From contig NZ_ACIS01000002.1 in NCBI RefSeq assembly GCF_000174355.1, forward strand, positions 124,001 to 188,000: a stretch of 64,000 bases of DNA. Reading direction: 5' to 3'. The translations under genes were made by a program, and so were the position numbers. The notes under the pieces were generated by a model. That model saw only the letters and a list, made by a program, of their open reading frames with translations, was not told the DNA's origin and searched no databases. Of this stretch, positions 36,534 through 45,872 are shown piece by piece (position 1 is the first letter of the stretch; each line of letters starts with the position of its first letter). Origin of the DNA: Pseudogulbenkiania ferrooxidans 2002. Lineage in GTDB: Bacteria > Pseudomonadota > Gammaproteobacteria > Burkholderiales > Chromobacteriaceae.

Positions 36534-37106
36534 TCAGATCAGGGCCAGGAGCAGTGGAGTCCACCGTGCCGCAACCGCCAGAACCGCCAGGGGCACCAGC
36601 CAAGCCAGTATGGCGGCGCCTCGGCGCATGACATCATCCGCGCCCAGCTGCTGGGTGTCTCGCCACAGCCGCATCCGGTACCAGAAGTAGCCGATGCCGA
36701 CCATCAGAGGCGGGAAGAACAGGTACAACCACCACGACTGCCAGGGCAACGCCACGGACAGCAGCGCGACAGCGAGGTTAAGCGCGAGCTGGGAGTAAAA
36801 ATAGGCTGTCAGTTCGGATAGGTCTTCCACATGGGGTGCCGCCTCGGCACCCGGCGTCATGGTGCAGGCGAACCAGAGCAGCGCAGACACCGCCATCCAG
36901 GCATAGGGATACAGTAACGGCAGCCACAAGGCGACACCGGCCAGCGAGGGCAGGGCGGCCTTGCTCAACCATGCGGTGACTAGGTAACCAGCGACCAGCA
37001 CGGCCCACGCGATACCGCTGCCACTGCGCATCACCCGCCACACGGCGTGCAGAATGTAACTCCCCAGCGCAAGCAGCAGGACATCCTGCAGCAGACCATC
37101 CGTCAT
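36534..37106 (-). CDS. Integral membrane protein next to DUF484 gene
   Basis: 190 residues with about five hydrophobic helices (LLQDVLLLALGSYILHAVW, GIAWAVLVAGYLVTAWL, YPYAWMAVSALLWFACTM, and two more) and a short charged tail between them. Its ATG overlaps the stop of the DUF484 gene. I do not recognise a named family. Convergent with the OsmC gene; a GC-rich stem (36488-36514) lies between. Confidence 0.65.
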   Translation of the reverse strand: MTDGLLQDVLLLALGSYILHAVWRVMRSGSGIAWAVLVAGYLVTAWLSKAALPSLAGVALWLPLLYPYAWMAVSALLWFACTMTPGAEAAPHVEDLSELTAYFYSQLALNLAVALLSVALPWQSWWLYLFFPPLMVGIGYFWYRMRLWRDTQQLGADDVMRRGAAILAWLVPLAVLAVAARWTPLLLALI

Positions 37107-37747
37107 GCCGCAGCCAGCAGGCGCTCGAGCGAGACGGTGATCAATTCGCCGATCTGGGACAGATAGTGTGTCTGCATATCGGCGGTAAAGCGCTGGGGGT
37201 CGTTGCTGGCCAGGACAACCAGCCCGAAAGCCTCGCCAGCCGTGTTTTTCAGCGGAATCATGGCGAAGGATTCGAGCGTCGGTTCGGGCGGAAACCAGCT
37301 CAGCACCTGGTCGTTGGCATACGGTCCACAGCTCGGGCCGGACAGATTCCCCGCCAACACCTTGATTGCCTGACGGCCGTTGTAGATGTGCGGCAGCGCC
37401 ACGGCAGACGGGTGCCACAAGCGCAATGCGCAACGATCCAGCCCGAACTCCAGCTCGAAACATTGCAGCAGGGCGCCCACCAAGGTATCCAGATCGCGCG
37501 AGCGGGACAGCGCCAAGGCCAGCTGATGGGTACGATTGACGATCAGATCATTGCTTTCGGCGTTCTGTACCAACTGGCTAAGATGGCTTTCCATCTGGCG
37601 ATTGCGCTCGCGCAGCTCAAGCACCTGGCGCTCGGCGAACGGCACTACGGTAGTCGTCTGGATGGGTTGCAGGCCGAAACGGCTGGCGTGTTGCAACAGG
37701 AAATCCGGGTTGTCATCGAGAAAGCTCAGCACCTGGTCCGTCAGCAT
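37103..37747 (-). CDS. DUF484 (GAF-like) protein
   Basis: 214 residues from MLTDQVLSFLDDNPDFLLQHAS, the typical DUF484 start. A coiled-coil segment (ERQVLELRERNRQMESHLSQLV) precedes a GAF-like domain with FGLVVLASNDPQRFTADM near the end. DUF484 genes commonly follow dapF and precede xerC in proteobacteria; here a membrane protein gene replaces xerC. Role unknown. Confidence 0.85.
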   Translation of the reverse strand: MLTDQVLSFLDDNPDFLLQHASRFGLQPIQTTTVVPFAERQVLELRERNRQMESHLSQLVQNAESNDLIVNRTHQLALALSRSRDLDTLVGALLQCFELEFGLDRCALRLWHPSAVALPHIYNGRQAIKVLAGNLSGPSCGPYANDQVLSWFPPEPTLESFAMIPLKNTAGEAFGLVVLASNDPQRFTADMQTHYLSQIGELITVSLERLLAAA

Positions 37748-37779
37748 CGATACATCCTTAACAAGGCGGGGGTCGGGAG

Positions 37780-38610
37780 TTACAGAGAAATCTCGCCGGT
37801 AAATACGGTGACCGCAGGGCCGGTCATCAGCACCGGCAGGCCCACTCCATCCCAGCGGATACTCAAATCGCCACCCCGGGTATGCACCTTGACGGTATGA
37901 TCGAGCAGGCCACGGCGTATACCTGCCACCACGGCAGCGCACGCTCCGGTACCGCAGGCGAGGGTTTCCCCGGCGCCACGCTCGTACACCCGCAGACGAA
38001 TCTCCTCGCGCGACACGATCTGCATGAACCCCGCATTGACCCGCTCCGGGAAGCGCGGGTGCAATTCGATCGCCGGGCCGAGCTCCGCCACCGGAAAGGT
38101 GTCGACATCGGCAACGACCTGAACGGCATGCGGGTTGCCCATCGAGACCACGGAAATATCGCATTGCCGGCCAGCCGCATCCAGCGGGTAGGTCAGCGCC
38201 TCCTCAGCGGCGACAAACGGTATCTCCACCGGCTTGAAGCGGGGCACCCCCATGTCGACCGTTACCGTCCCGTCGGCCAACAGCTGGGGGACGATCACCC
38301 CCTTGGCGGTCTCGACGCGAATGGCCACTTTGGCACTCAACCCTTGCTCGGCGACGAAGCGGGCGAAACAGCGCGCCCCGTTGCCACATTGTTCCACTTC
38401 ACTGCCGTCACTATTGAAAATGCGGTAACGGAAATCGTTTTCGCTGGAACCCGACGGCTCCACCAGCAACAGTTGGTCGAAACCGATGCCGAACTGGCGA
38501 TGCCCCAGTTCCTTGATCTTCTCCGGGGTGAGGTCGACGTGCTGTCGCACCCCATCGATCACCATGAAATCATTGCCCAAGCCATGCATCTTGCTGAATT
38601 TCAGTTTCAT
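37780..38610 (-). CDS. dapF: Diaminopimelate epimerase
   Basis: 276 residues from [20 protein letters not shown]. The two catalytic cysteines are in [11 protein letters not shown] (about residue 75) and in [13 protein letters not shown] (about residue 219). It converts LL- to meso-diaminopimelate for lysine and peptidoglycan. It heads a three-gene - strand unit with the DUF484 and membrane protein genes, divergent from a TetR regulator gene. Confidence 0.97.
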   Translation of the reverse strand: MKLKFSKMHGLGNDFMVIDGVRQHVDLTPEKIKELGHRQFGIGFDQLLLVEPSGSSENDFRYRIFNSDGSEVEQCGNGARCFARFVAEQGLSAKVAIRVETAKGVIVPQLLADGTVTVDMGVPRFKPVEIPFVAAEEALTYPLDAAGRQCDISVVSMGNPHAVQVVADVDTFPVAELGPAIELHPRFPERVNAGFMQIVSREEIRLRVYERGAGETLACGTGACAAVVAGIRRGLLDHTVKVHTRGGDLSIRWDGVGLPVLMTGPAVTVFTGEISL

Positions 38611-38689
38611 CGTTCCTGGTCCGGTGAGCCGGGTTTTGTACCAAATAAAAAGCATCATACCGTATCCCCGAGCATGTCGGCATGTCGCA

Positions 38690-38718
38690 TTGACACCTTA
38701 CTAACCAGTAAGTAAAGT
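38690..38718 (+). promoter_or_regulatory. Promoter of the TetR gene with an operator in its spacer
   Basis: TTGACA (38690-38695) and TAAAGT (38713-38718) are 17 bp apart. The spacer holds the perfect inverted repeat CTTACT (38697-38702) / AGTAAG (38707-38712), a TetR-type operator. The ATG at 38725 lies seven bases after the -10, so the transcript would be leaderless or nearly so. Confidence 0.65.
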
Positions 38719-38724
38719 GATTTC

Positions 38725-39309
38725 ATGAAACCTGTATCCAATGCAACAAAAGACACCCAGAAACGCATTCTGGACATCGCCGAGCAGCTACTGCTGACGC
38801 GCGGATTCAACGCCTTCAGCTACCAGCACATCAGCAGCGCCCTGGGGGTGCGTAACGCCGCCGTCCATTATCACTTCCCGCGCAAGACCGACCTCGGTGT
38901 CGCGCTGGTCCAACGCTATCGGCGCCGCTTTGCCCGTTTCATAGAGGCCCACGCCAGCCTCGGCCCGCTACAACAGCTGGAAGGCTATTTCGAGCTCACC
39001 GACGCCTACTTCCATCAGGACGAGCAAATCTGCCCGAGCGGCATCCTTACCACCGAATATCACACCCTGCCGGAAGAGATTCAGCTTGAAGCCGGCGCCT
39101 TCATCACCGAGATGCGTGACTGGGCGAAAACCATCGCCCGGCGCGGCCGGGACGAGGGGGGCATGTCCTACCCCGGGTCTCCGGAGGCCATGGGCGAGGT
39201 GATGTTTGCCGCGCTGCAGGGCGGACTGCAACTGGCGCGGATCGATGCAGGCATCCTCGACACCATCAAACAACAAATTCGCGACCTGCTGAAGGTCGAG
39301 AAATCATAA
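38725..39309 (+). CDS. TetR-family regulator
   Basis: 194 residues. The N-terminal HTH is ISSALGVRNAAVHYHFPRKTDL (here residues about 40-62), with RILDIAEQLLLTRGFNAFSYQ before it. A palindrome in its promoter suggests autorepression. It is followed by a DUF4442 thioesterase and an enoyl-CoA hydratase, which implies a ligand related to acyl-CoAs or fatty acids; this is an inference from the neighbours. Confidence 0.88.
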   Translation: MKPVSNATKDTQKRILDIAEQLLLTRGFNAFSYQHISSALGVRNAAVHYHFPRKTDLGVALVQRYRRRFARFIEAHASLGPLQQLEGYFELTDAYFHQDEQICPSGILTTEYHTLPEEIQLEAGAFITEMRDWAKTIARRGRDEGGMSYPGSPEAMGEVMFAALQGGLQLARIDAGILDTIKQQIRDLLKVEKS

Positions 39310-39342
39310 AGGCCTATCATTGACGCCAACACGAGGAAGACG

Positions 39343-39840
39343 ATGGAGTACAAGAAAAACAGCATGAGCCGGATCGCCGACAAGGCCGCCCGGCTACCCG
39401 AGGGGCTGCGCAGCTTCGTTTTGACCCGCCTGTTTGGCCGGCTGGTTCCGTTTCTGGGAACCGCCGGCCTGTGTTTCGTGGAGGTCGGGCACGATCGGCT
39501 GACCGTCTCGCTGCAAAACCGGCGCAAGGTGCAGAACCACATCAAGGGGGTACACGCCGCCGCCATGGCACTGTTGGCCGAAACCGCCAGCGGCTTCGTG
39601 GTCGGCATGAACGTACCGGACAGCAAACTGATGCTGCTCAAATCCATGCATGTGGATTACCTCAAACGCTCGCAGGGCAGCATGAAGGCAACAGCCGTCC
39701 TCACGCCCGAGCAGATTCGCCGCATGCACGAGGAAGAGAAAGGGGATGCCGCAGTTGAAGTCGTGGTAACCGACGAGTCCGGCGAGTCGCCGATCCGTTG
39801 TGAAATGATCTGGGCCTGGGTGCCCAAGAAACGGGCGTGA
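39343..39840 (+). CDS. DUF4442 hot-dog thioesterase-like protein
   Basis: 165 residues. VEVGHDRLTVSLQNRRKVQNHIKGVHAAAM has the N-x-x-G/H pattern of DUF4442, and LAETASGFVVGMNVP and KLMLLKSMHVDYLKRSQG follow. Members are hot-dog proteins related to the YiiD C-terminal domain and are presumed acyl-CoA or acyl-ACP thioesterases. It is cotranscribed with an enoyl-CoA hydratase. Confidence 0.8.
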   Translation: MEYKKNSMSRIADKAARLPEGLRSFVLTRLFGRLVPFLGTAGLCFVEVGHDRLTVSLQNRRKVQNHIKGVHAAAMALLAETASGFVVGMNVPDSKLMLLKSMHVDYLKRSQGSMKATAVLTPEQIRRMHEEEKGDAAVEVVVTDESGESPIRCEMIWAWVPKKRA

Positions 39841-39851
39841 GGAGCATGAGC

Positions 39852-40664
39852 ATGGATTTTGACACTCTGACCCTGAGCGTCGACGGCCATGTCGCGCAGG
39901 TCAGCTTCAACCGCCCCAACAAGGCCAACGCGCTGAACGAAACCATGTGGCAGGAACTCGGCGCCGCCATGACGTGGTGCGATACCGAGCCGGACGTTCG
40001 CGCCATCGTTCTTGCCGGTGAAGGGGCGCATTTCTGTTCGGGCATCGATCTGGCCATGTTGCTTGGCGTGCAGCAGACGATACAGGACCCTTGCGAAGGA
40101 AGAAAACGCGAGAAACTCCGCACCCTCATCCTGCGCCTGCAAGACGCGGTCACGAGTCTGGAACGCTGCCGCAAGCCGGTCATCGTCGCGATTCATGGAG
40201 CGTGCCTCGGCGGCGGCTTGGACATCGCACTGGCTGCCGATATTCGTCTGGCGGCCGCTGACGCCGTATTTGGCGTCAGGGAAGTCGATATCGGCATGGT
40301 GGCTGACGTCGGCACCTTGCAGCGACTGCCCGCCATCGTGGGTGAAGGTGTGGCACGGGAAATGGCCCTGACCGGTCGCGAGGTGAAGGCCGAAGAAGCC
40401 CAAGCCATTCGCCTGGTCAACCGGGTGCTGCCTGATCGGGCCAGCCTGCAAACCGAGGCACTCTCGATGGCACGGCTGATTGCGGCGAAGTCGCCGCTCA
40501 GTATTCGCGGCAGCAAGGAAGTCATGAACTACAGCCGCGACCATTCGGTAGCCGATGGCCTGAACTATGTTGCCACCTGGAATGCAGCCATGCTGCTATC
40601 CGACGACATTCAACGCGCAGCCATCGCTGCCATGCACGGCCAGCTAGCCGTGTTCGACAACTGA
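39852..40664 (+). CDS. Enoyl-CoA hydratase/isomerase family protein
   Basis: 270 residues from the ATG at 39852, seven bases after AGGAG; the ATG at 39846 is too near. VAQVSFNRPNKANALN, IVLAGEGAHFCSGIDLAML and KPVIVAIHGACLGGGLDIALAADIRLAA give the crotonase fold with its oxyanion hole, and FGVREVDIGMVADVGTLQRLP follows. The two catalytic Glu of hydratases are replaced or shifted to an Asp/Glu pattern seen in dienoyl-CoA isomerases (EVDIGMVADVG). It could be a delta3,5-delta2,4-dienoyl-CoA isomerase. A terminator follows. Confidence 0.85.
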   Translation: MDFDTLTLSVDGHVAQVSFNRPNKANALNETMWQELGAAMTWCDTEPDVRAIVLAGEGAHFCSGIDLAMLLGVQQTIQDPCEGRKREKLRTLILRLQDAVTSLERCRKPVIVAIHGACLGGGLDIALAADIRLAAADAVFGVREVDIGMVADVGTLQRLPAIVGEGVAREMALTGREVKAEEAQAIRLVNRVLPDRASLQTEALSMARLIAAKSPLSIRGSKEVMNYSRDHSVADGLNYVATWNAAMLLSDDIQRAAIAAMHGQLAVFDN

Positions 40665-40696
40665 GTGCGGCTTCTTGATCGGGAAGGCACAAAAAA

Positions 40697-40720
40697 AAAC
40701 GGCGCCGAAGGCGCCGTTTT
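40697..40720. terminator. Bidirectional terminator between converging genes
   Basis: CGGCGCC (40700-40706) pairs with GGCGCCG (40710-40716) around GAA, flanked by A and T runs on either side. It can end both the enoyl-CoA hydratase and the binding-protein transcripts. Confidence 0.85.
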
Positions 40721-40736
40721 AACTTGCGGGGATCGA

Positions 40737-41969
40737 TTACTGGGCGGCGCTGGCAGCCGGAGCAGCGGCGGCGGCAACCGGTTCGCCACCCACGGTGGAG
40801 ACCACTTCCCACTTGCCATTCTTGACCTGGTAAACAGTCACCGCGCCGTTCTTGATGTCGCCCTTATCGTCGAACGAAATCTTGCCGGTTACACCGGTGT
40901 AGCTGGTCTTGCCCACTTCAGGCAGGTATTTCTTCGGATCGGTCGAACCGGCACGCTTCATGGAGTCGACCAGAACGCGAACGGCATCGTACTCGTACGG
41001 AGCGTAGATCTGCACTTCGGTGTTGAACTTGGCCTTGAACTTCTTATCGAATTCGGCAAAGCCCGGCATCTTGTCACGCGGCACTCCGCAGCTGGAAGCC
41101 AGTTGGCCTTCAGAAGCATCGCCGGCCAGCTTGATGAATTCCGGAGTCTGCCAGCCATCGCCACCCATCAGTTTGGCCTTGATGCCCAAGCGCTTCATCT
41201 GCTTGGCCAACGGGCCAGCCTGGGCGTCCATGCCGCCGTAGAATACAACGTCAGGCTGGGTGGCCTTGATCGAGGTGAGGATGGCGTTGAAGTCGGTAGC
41301 GGTGTTGGTGGTGAATTCGCGCTTCACCACGTTGACACCCTTACCCTTGACGGCTTTCTCGAATTCGTCGGCCAGGCCCTGACCGTACGCGGTACGGTCA
41401 TCGATGATGGCAACTTTCTTGGCTTTCAGACCATCGGCGGCAAACTGGCCGAGAGCGGTGCCTTGCTGCACATCGTTGGCGATAACGCGGAAGGTGGTCT
41501 TGAAGCCTTGCTTGGTGTAGTCCGGGTTGGTAGCGGACGGGGAAATCTGGGGGAGGCCGGCATCGGAGTAGATCTTGGAGGCCGGGATGGTGGTGCCGGA
41601 GTTCAGGTGACCAACAACGCCGACCACACCGGCGTCGACCAGGCGCTGAGCAACCTGGGTGCCGATTTTCGGATCGCCTTGGTCGTCTTCGGAAACCAGT
41701 TCGAACTTGACTTTCTTGCCGCCGATTTCGACGCCTTCGGCGTTCAGGTCTTCGATAGCCAGTTGTGCGCCGAATTCGTTGTCTTTGCCCAGATGGGAGA
41801 TTGGGCCGGTCATCGGAGAAACTTGACCGATCTTGACAACGGCTTGACCGCTGGCTTCCGCTTGCGGGGCAGAAGCGCCGCCTTCAGCGGCTTTTTGTTC
41901 TTGCTTGCCGCAAGCAACCAGCGTGACGGCAGCAGCAGCGATGAGGCTCAGACGAGCGTATTTGTTCAT
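40737..41969 (-). CDS. Branched-chain amino-acid ABC transporter binding lipoprotein (LivJ/LivK type)
   Basis: 410 residues. The start MNKYARLSLIAAAAVTLVACGK is a type II signal peptide with lipobox LVAC. The mature part is a Peripla_BP_6 protein: VVKIGQVSPMTGPISHLGKDNEFG, NSGTTIPASKIYSDAGLPQISPSATNPDYT and DDRTAYGQGLADEFEKAVK. The C-terminus is a low-complexity Ala-rich tail. No livHMGF genes are adjacent, so it must use a transporter encoded elsewhere. Confidence 0.9.
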   Translation of the reverse strand: MNKYARLSLIAAAAVTLVACGKQEQKAAEGGASAPQAEASGQAVVKIGQVSPMTGPISHLGKDNEFGAQLAIEDLNAEGVEIGGKKVKFELVSEDDQGDPKIGTQVAQRLVDAGVVGVVGHLNSGTTIPASKIYSDAGLPQISPSATNPDYTKQGFKTTFRVIANDVQQGTALGQFAADGLKAKKVAIIDDRTAYGQGLADEFEKAVKGKGVNVVKREFTTNTATDFNAILTSIKATQPDVVFYGGMDAQAGPLAKQMKRLGIKAKLMGGDGWQTPEFIKLAGDASEGQLASSCGVPRDKMPGFAEFDKKFKAKFNTEVQIYAPYEYDAVRVLVDSMKRAGSTDPKKYLPEVGKTSYTGVTGKISFDDKGDIKNGAVTVYQVKNGKWEVVSTVGGEPVAAAAAPAASAAQ

Positions 41970-42138
41970 GTTCGATTTCCCCTGATCTTATCTATGTAGA
42001 TTTAGCGATCTATATGTTTACCGGCAGGTCTATTCTTTTGGAATAGCTTCCAGCTGCGAATGATTATGCGCAGGCACTTTCACCCTGTCAACGAACTGAA
42101 TGACACAAATCCGACAAAAATAAACGGGCAGGACTCGG

Positions 42139-43227
42139 CTACTTGGTGGCACCAATACCCCTGGCGCGCAGCAGCCGTTGTTCGGCCGGCTCGGCAGTGC
42201 GTGGCTCCCACCCGGCAAGGTTCTTCTCGACCAGGCCCGCCAATGCCGCAATCCATTGCGGGCTGTCGTTAAGACAGGGGACATAGCGGTATTCGCCGCC
42301 CCCATGGGTCAGAAAGGTTTCCTTGCCTTCCATCGCCATTTCCTCGAGGGTTTCCAGGCAATCGGAGACGAACCCGGGGCAGATGACGTCGACCCGAGCA
42401 GTATGGTTTTTTCCCAACTGGGCCAGCACTTCCGAGGTGTAGGGCTTCAGCCATTCAGCCCGGCCGAAACGGCTCTGGAAACAGACAACGTACTGATCCT
42501 TGCCCAGCCCCAGCGCCTCCGCCAGCAAACGCCCGGTCTTTTGACACTCGCAGTGATAGGGATCGCCCTTGTCCAGGGTAAAGCGCGGCACACCATGAAA
42601 ACTCATGACCAGCTTGTCGGCACGACCATGCCGCTGCCAGTGCGCCCGAACCTGCTCCGCCAGGGCGCGGATATAGCCGGGATCATCATGAAAATGTCGC
42701 ACCGTGCGCAACTCAGGCATGTTGCGCAACTTCATCAAGGTGCGGAACACGTCATCGAGCGCGGTGGCACTGGAAGAGGCGGCGTACTGGGGGTAGAGCG
42801 GCACAACCAGGAGACGCTCCACCCCTTGGCCGCGCATGCCGGAGATGACCTGTTCCACGGAAGGGGAGCCGTAGCGCATGGCGAAGTCGACCACCAGGTT
42901 GCGATAGCCGTGCTCACCCAAATAGCCGCGCAACAACTTGGTTTGGCGCTGCGTGTGGGTGAGCAGGGGAGAGCCGTCCTTGCCCCATATCGCCGCGTAT
43001 TTTTCAGCCGACTTGCGCGGGCGGGTGTTGAGGATGATGCCGTTGAGAATCAGCCACCACAGGGCACGGGGAAGTTCGACCACTCGCGGATCGGACAGGA
43101 ACTGCTTGAGATAGGGACGCAAGGCCTTGCCAGTGGGCGCGTCCGGCGTACCCAGGTTGAGCAGCAGCACACCGGTCTTGGGGGTGTAGTCGTGCTGAAA
43201 GGCGGGTTCTTTGTTGTAGCGGGACAT
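42139..43227 (-). CDS. hemH: Ferrochelatase
   Basis: 362 residues, normal for the bacterial enzyme. [14 protein letters not shown] opens the protein; the catalytic His is in MSFHGVP (about residue 200) and the conserved [16 protein letters not shown] follows near 285. It inserts iron into protoporphyrin IX at the membrane surface, the last step of heme synthesis. Downstream of ftsK's terminator on the same strand. Confidence 0.96.
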   Translation of the reverse strand: MSRYNKEPAFQHDYTPKTGVLLLNLGTPDAPTGKALRPYLKQFLSDPRVVELPRALWWLILNGIILNTRPRKSAEKYAAIWGKDGSPLLTHTQRQTKLLRGYLGEHGYRNLVVDFAMRYGSPSVEQVISGMRGQGVERLLVVPLYPQYAASSSATALDDVFRTLMKLRNMPELRTVRHFHDDPGYIRALAEQVRAHWQRHGRADKLVMSFHGVPRFTLDKGDPYHCECQKTGRLLAEALGLGKDQYVVCFQSRFGRAEWLKPYTSEVLAQLGKNHTARVDVICPGFVSDCLETLEEMAMEGKETFLTHGGGEYRYVPCLNDSPQWIAALAGLVEKNLAGWEPRTAEPAEQRLLRARGIGATK

Positions 43228-43273
43228 GGCGTGTCCTTAAGGGGTAACAGTAGGCGCAAAAGGCAGTGGACAG

Positions 43274-43303
43274 AAAAACGGCAGCCGGGTAAAGCGGCTG
43301 CCG
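43274..43303 (-). terminator. Intrinsic terminator of ftsK
   Basis: On the - strand CGGCAGCCG (43303-43295) pairs with CGGCTGCCG (43287-43279), followed by five T residues. Confidence 0.85.
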
Positions 43304-43317
43304 TCAGGCCGGGGGCA

Positions 43318-45619
43318 TCAGTCGTCCCGCGCGGGGACCAGCACGGAGCGGTTGCCGTTGGTTTCCATCGGCGAGACCAGGCCGGCGCTTTCCATCTGTT
43401 CGATCAGGCGGGCAGCGCGGTTGTAACCGATACGCAGGTGACGCTGCACCGAGGAAATCGACGCCTTGCGGGTTTTCAGCACGATAGCCACGGCCTCGTC
43501 GTAGAGGGCATCGGCTTCGCCCCCTTCGCCGCCGCCAGCGGCATCGAAGCCACTGCCGTCGTCGCTTTCGGCCTGGCCGGAGAGGATGCCTTCGACGTAA
43601 TCGGGCTCGCCGGTGGTCTTGAGATACTCCACTACCTGATGCACTTCGTCATCGGCAACGAAGGCGCCGTGTACCCGCAGGGGGTAACCGGTGCCCGGCG
43701 GCAGATAGAGCATGTCACCCTGACCCAGTAGCGCTTCGGCGCCCATCTGGTCGAGGATGGTGCGCGAGTCGATCTTGCTCGAGACCTGGAACGCGATGCG
43801 GGTCGGGATATTGGCCTTGATCAGGCCGGTGATCACGTCCACCGACGGCCGCTGGGTGGCCAGGATGAGGTGAATGCCGGCGGCGCGCGCCTTCTGCGCC
43901 AGGCGGGCGATCAGCTCTTCGATCTTCTTGCCGGCGACCATCATCAGGTCTGCCAGTTCGTCGATGACCACGACGATGAGCGGCAGCGTCTCCAGTGGCT
44001 CGGGCGTTTCGGGCGTCAGCGAGAACGGGTTCGGGATCTTCTGTCCGGCCTTGTCGGCGTCCTTGATCTTCTGGTTGTAGCCGGCGAGGTTGCGCACGCC
44101 GAGCTTGGACATCAGCTTGTAGCGCTTTTCCATCTCGGCCACGCACCAGTTGAGCGCGTTGGCGGCCTGCTTCATGTCGGTGACCACGGGCGCCAGCAGA
44201 TGAGGAATGCCTTCGTAGATGGACAGTTCGAGCATTTTCGGATCGACCATGATCAGGCGCACTTCACGCGGGGTCGCCTTGTACAGCAGCGACAGGATCA
44301 TGGGCGTTGATGGCGACCGATTTACCCGACCCCGTGGTGCCCGCCACCAGCACGTGCGGCATCTTGGCCAGATCTGCCGAGATCGGCTGGCCGGCGATGT
44401 CCTTGCCCAGCGCCATGGTCAGGCGCGAGGTGAGGTTCTGGTAGGTTTCCGACCCGATGATCTCCGACAGGCGCACGATCTGACGTTTCGGATTAGGCAA
44501 TTCCAGACCCATGTAGGTCTTGCCGGGGATGGTTTCCACCACGCGGATGGAGACCAGCGACAGGGCGCGCGCCAGGTCCTTCATCAGGTTGACGATCTGG
44601 GCCCCCTTGACGCCCACAGCCGGTTCGATTTCGTAGCGCGTGATCACCGGCCCGGGGTAGGCGGCGATGACCTTTACTTCGACGCCGAAGTCGGCCAGCT
44701 TGCGTTCGATCAGGCGCGAGGTGTACTCGACCGTTTCCTGCGATACCGGTTCGGCCTGTTCTTTGGGCGGCTCCAGCAACGCCAGTCCCGGCAGTTCGCC
44801 ATCACCCGGCGCAGAGAACAACGATTGTTGCACCGGTTTTTGCACCTTGGGGGAGACGGGGATATCAAGCACCGGCGGCTCGATGCGCACCGGCGGTTTT
44901 TCTTCAGCTTTTTTCTTTTCGGTGGTGACCTTGTTTTCGCGTTGTTGCGCCACTTCGCGTCCGATTTCGCGGTCCTTACGTGCCTGCCAGGCGTACCACG
45001 CCTTGAGGGCGTTCTCTTCGATGGCGGTACCGATCCGCTCCATCAGGTCGAGCCAGGACAGGCCGGTAAACAGGGACAAGCCGATGGCTCCTGACACCGA
45101 TAGCAGCAACGTGGCGCCTGGGAGGCCAAAGGCGCGTGAAGCCGCATTGCCGAGGAAGTGTCCCAGCATGCCGCCGGCAGCAAGCGGCAGCCGGAGTGCC
45201 TTGCCGGCCAGGAACAGGCCTTCCAGCCCGGCGCTGGCCAAAAGCAGCATGAAGAAGCCGGCGATGGCGGCGACGGTCATCGGATTGAGGCGCAGCCCTA
45301 GCGTTTCTATTCGCTTGTAGCCCCAACTGATGGCCACCAGACAGAACACCACCACCCACCAGGCGGACAGCCCAAACAGATAGAGCATCAGGTCCGAGAC
45401 CCAGGCGCCGAAGGCGCCGCCGTAGTTGCGTACCGAAGGATCGGGAGAGCTATGTGACCAGGATGGGTCGTGCGGCGAGTAGCTGGCAAGGATGAGGACG
45501 AGGTATACCGCGGCCACCGCCATCAACAGCCACCAGGCCTCGCGCAACAGGCTGACGAGACGGGGAGGGAGCGGGGTCGAATTATTCTTGACGACGGCCT
45601 TTCGCTTGAAAAGTCGCAT
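43318..45619 (-). CDS. ftsK: FtsK DNA translocase, split by a one-base frameshift
   Basis: Start [10 protein letters not shown] at 45619. N-terminal part: four to five transmembrane helices, then a basic/proline linker, then the motor with Walker A GTTGSGKS. Directly after it the frame breaks: CCC at 44304-44302 has one C too many, and removing it restores [10 protein letters not shown] and the remaining motor (Walker [11 protein letters not shown]) and the KOPS-reading gamma domain ([21 protein letters not shown]). The restored protein would have 766 residues, normal for FtsK. As read, two frames exist: 44264-45619 and 43318-44301. FtsK is normally needed for cell division and chromosome dimer resolution. 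Confidence 0.9.
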
Positions 45620-45872
45620 TTTTTCTCTGGGAAGGCGATAACAGTGGGAGATTATAGCCCGAGCCGGCGTGGATTCGTATTGCGGCGTTGAGCCTGCGGC
45701 GAGCAGGTCAATGCCTCCGAGCCCAAGCAGCACGGACAGTCATGACATTTGAAACGACGCAGCGGGCACATTGAAGCATGATGCCCGGGCCACCGCCACC
45801 CCATTGTTAGACGGAGGAGCGGCGGCGTTCAGACTGCCTATCTATAGACGTGACAGAAAGCAGGGTTCGACA

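Noticed and set aside
40665-41999. 444-codon frame opposite the binding-protein gene
   Set aside because: It covers the terminator and the whole LivJ-type gene in antisense; no motif found.
42178-43731. Long + strand frame across hemH and the ftsK 3' end
   Set aside because: It spans two real genes and their terminator on the other strand; the translation is an Arg/Gln/Gly-rich shadow.
44290-44320. Programmed frameshift in ftsK
   Set aside because: There is no slippery heptamer or following stem or ribosome-like stimulator at the CCC run; sequencing error or a plain mutation is simpler.
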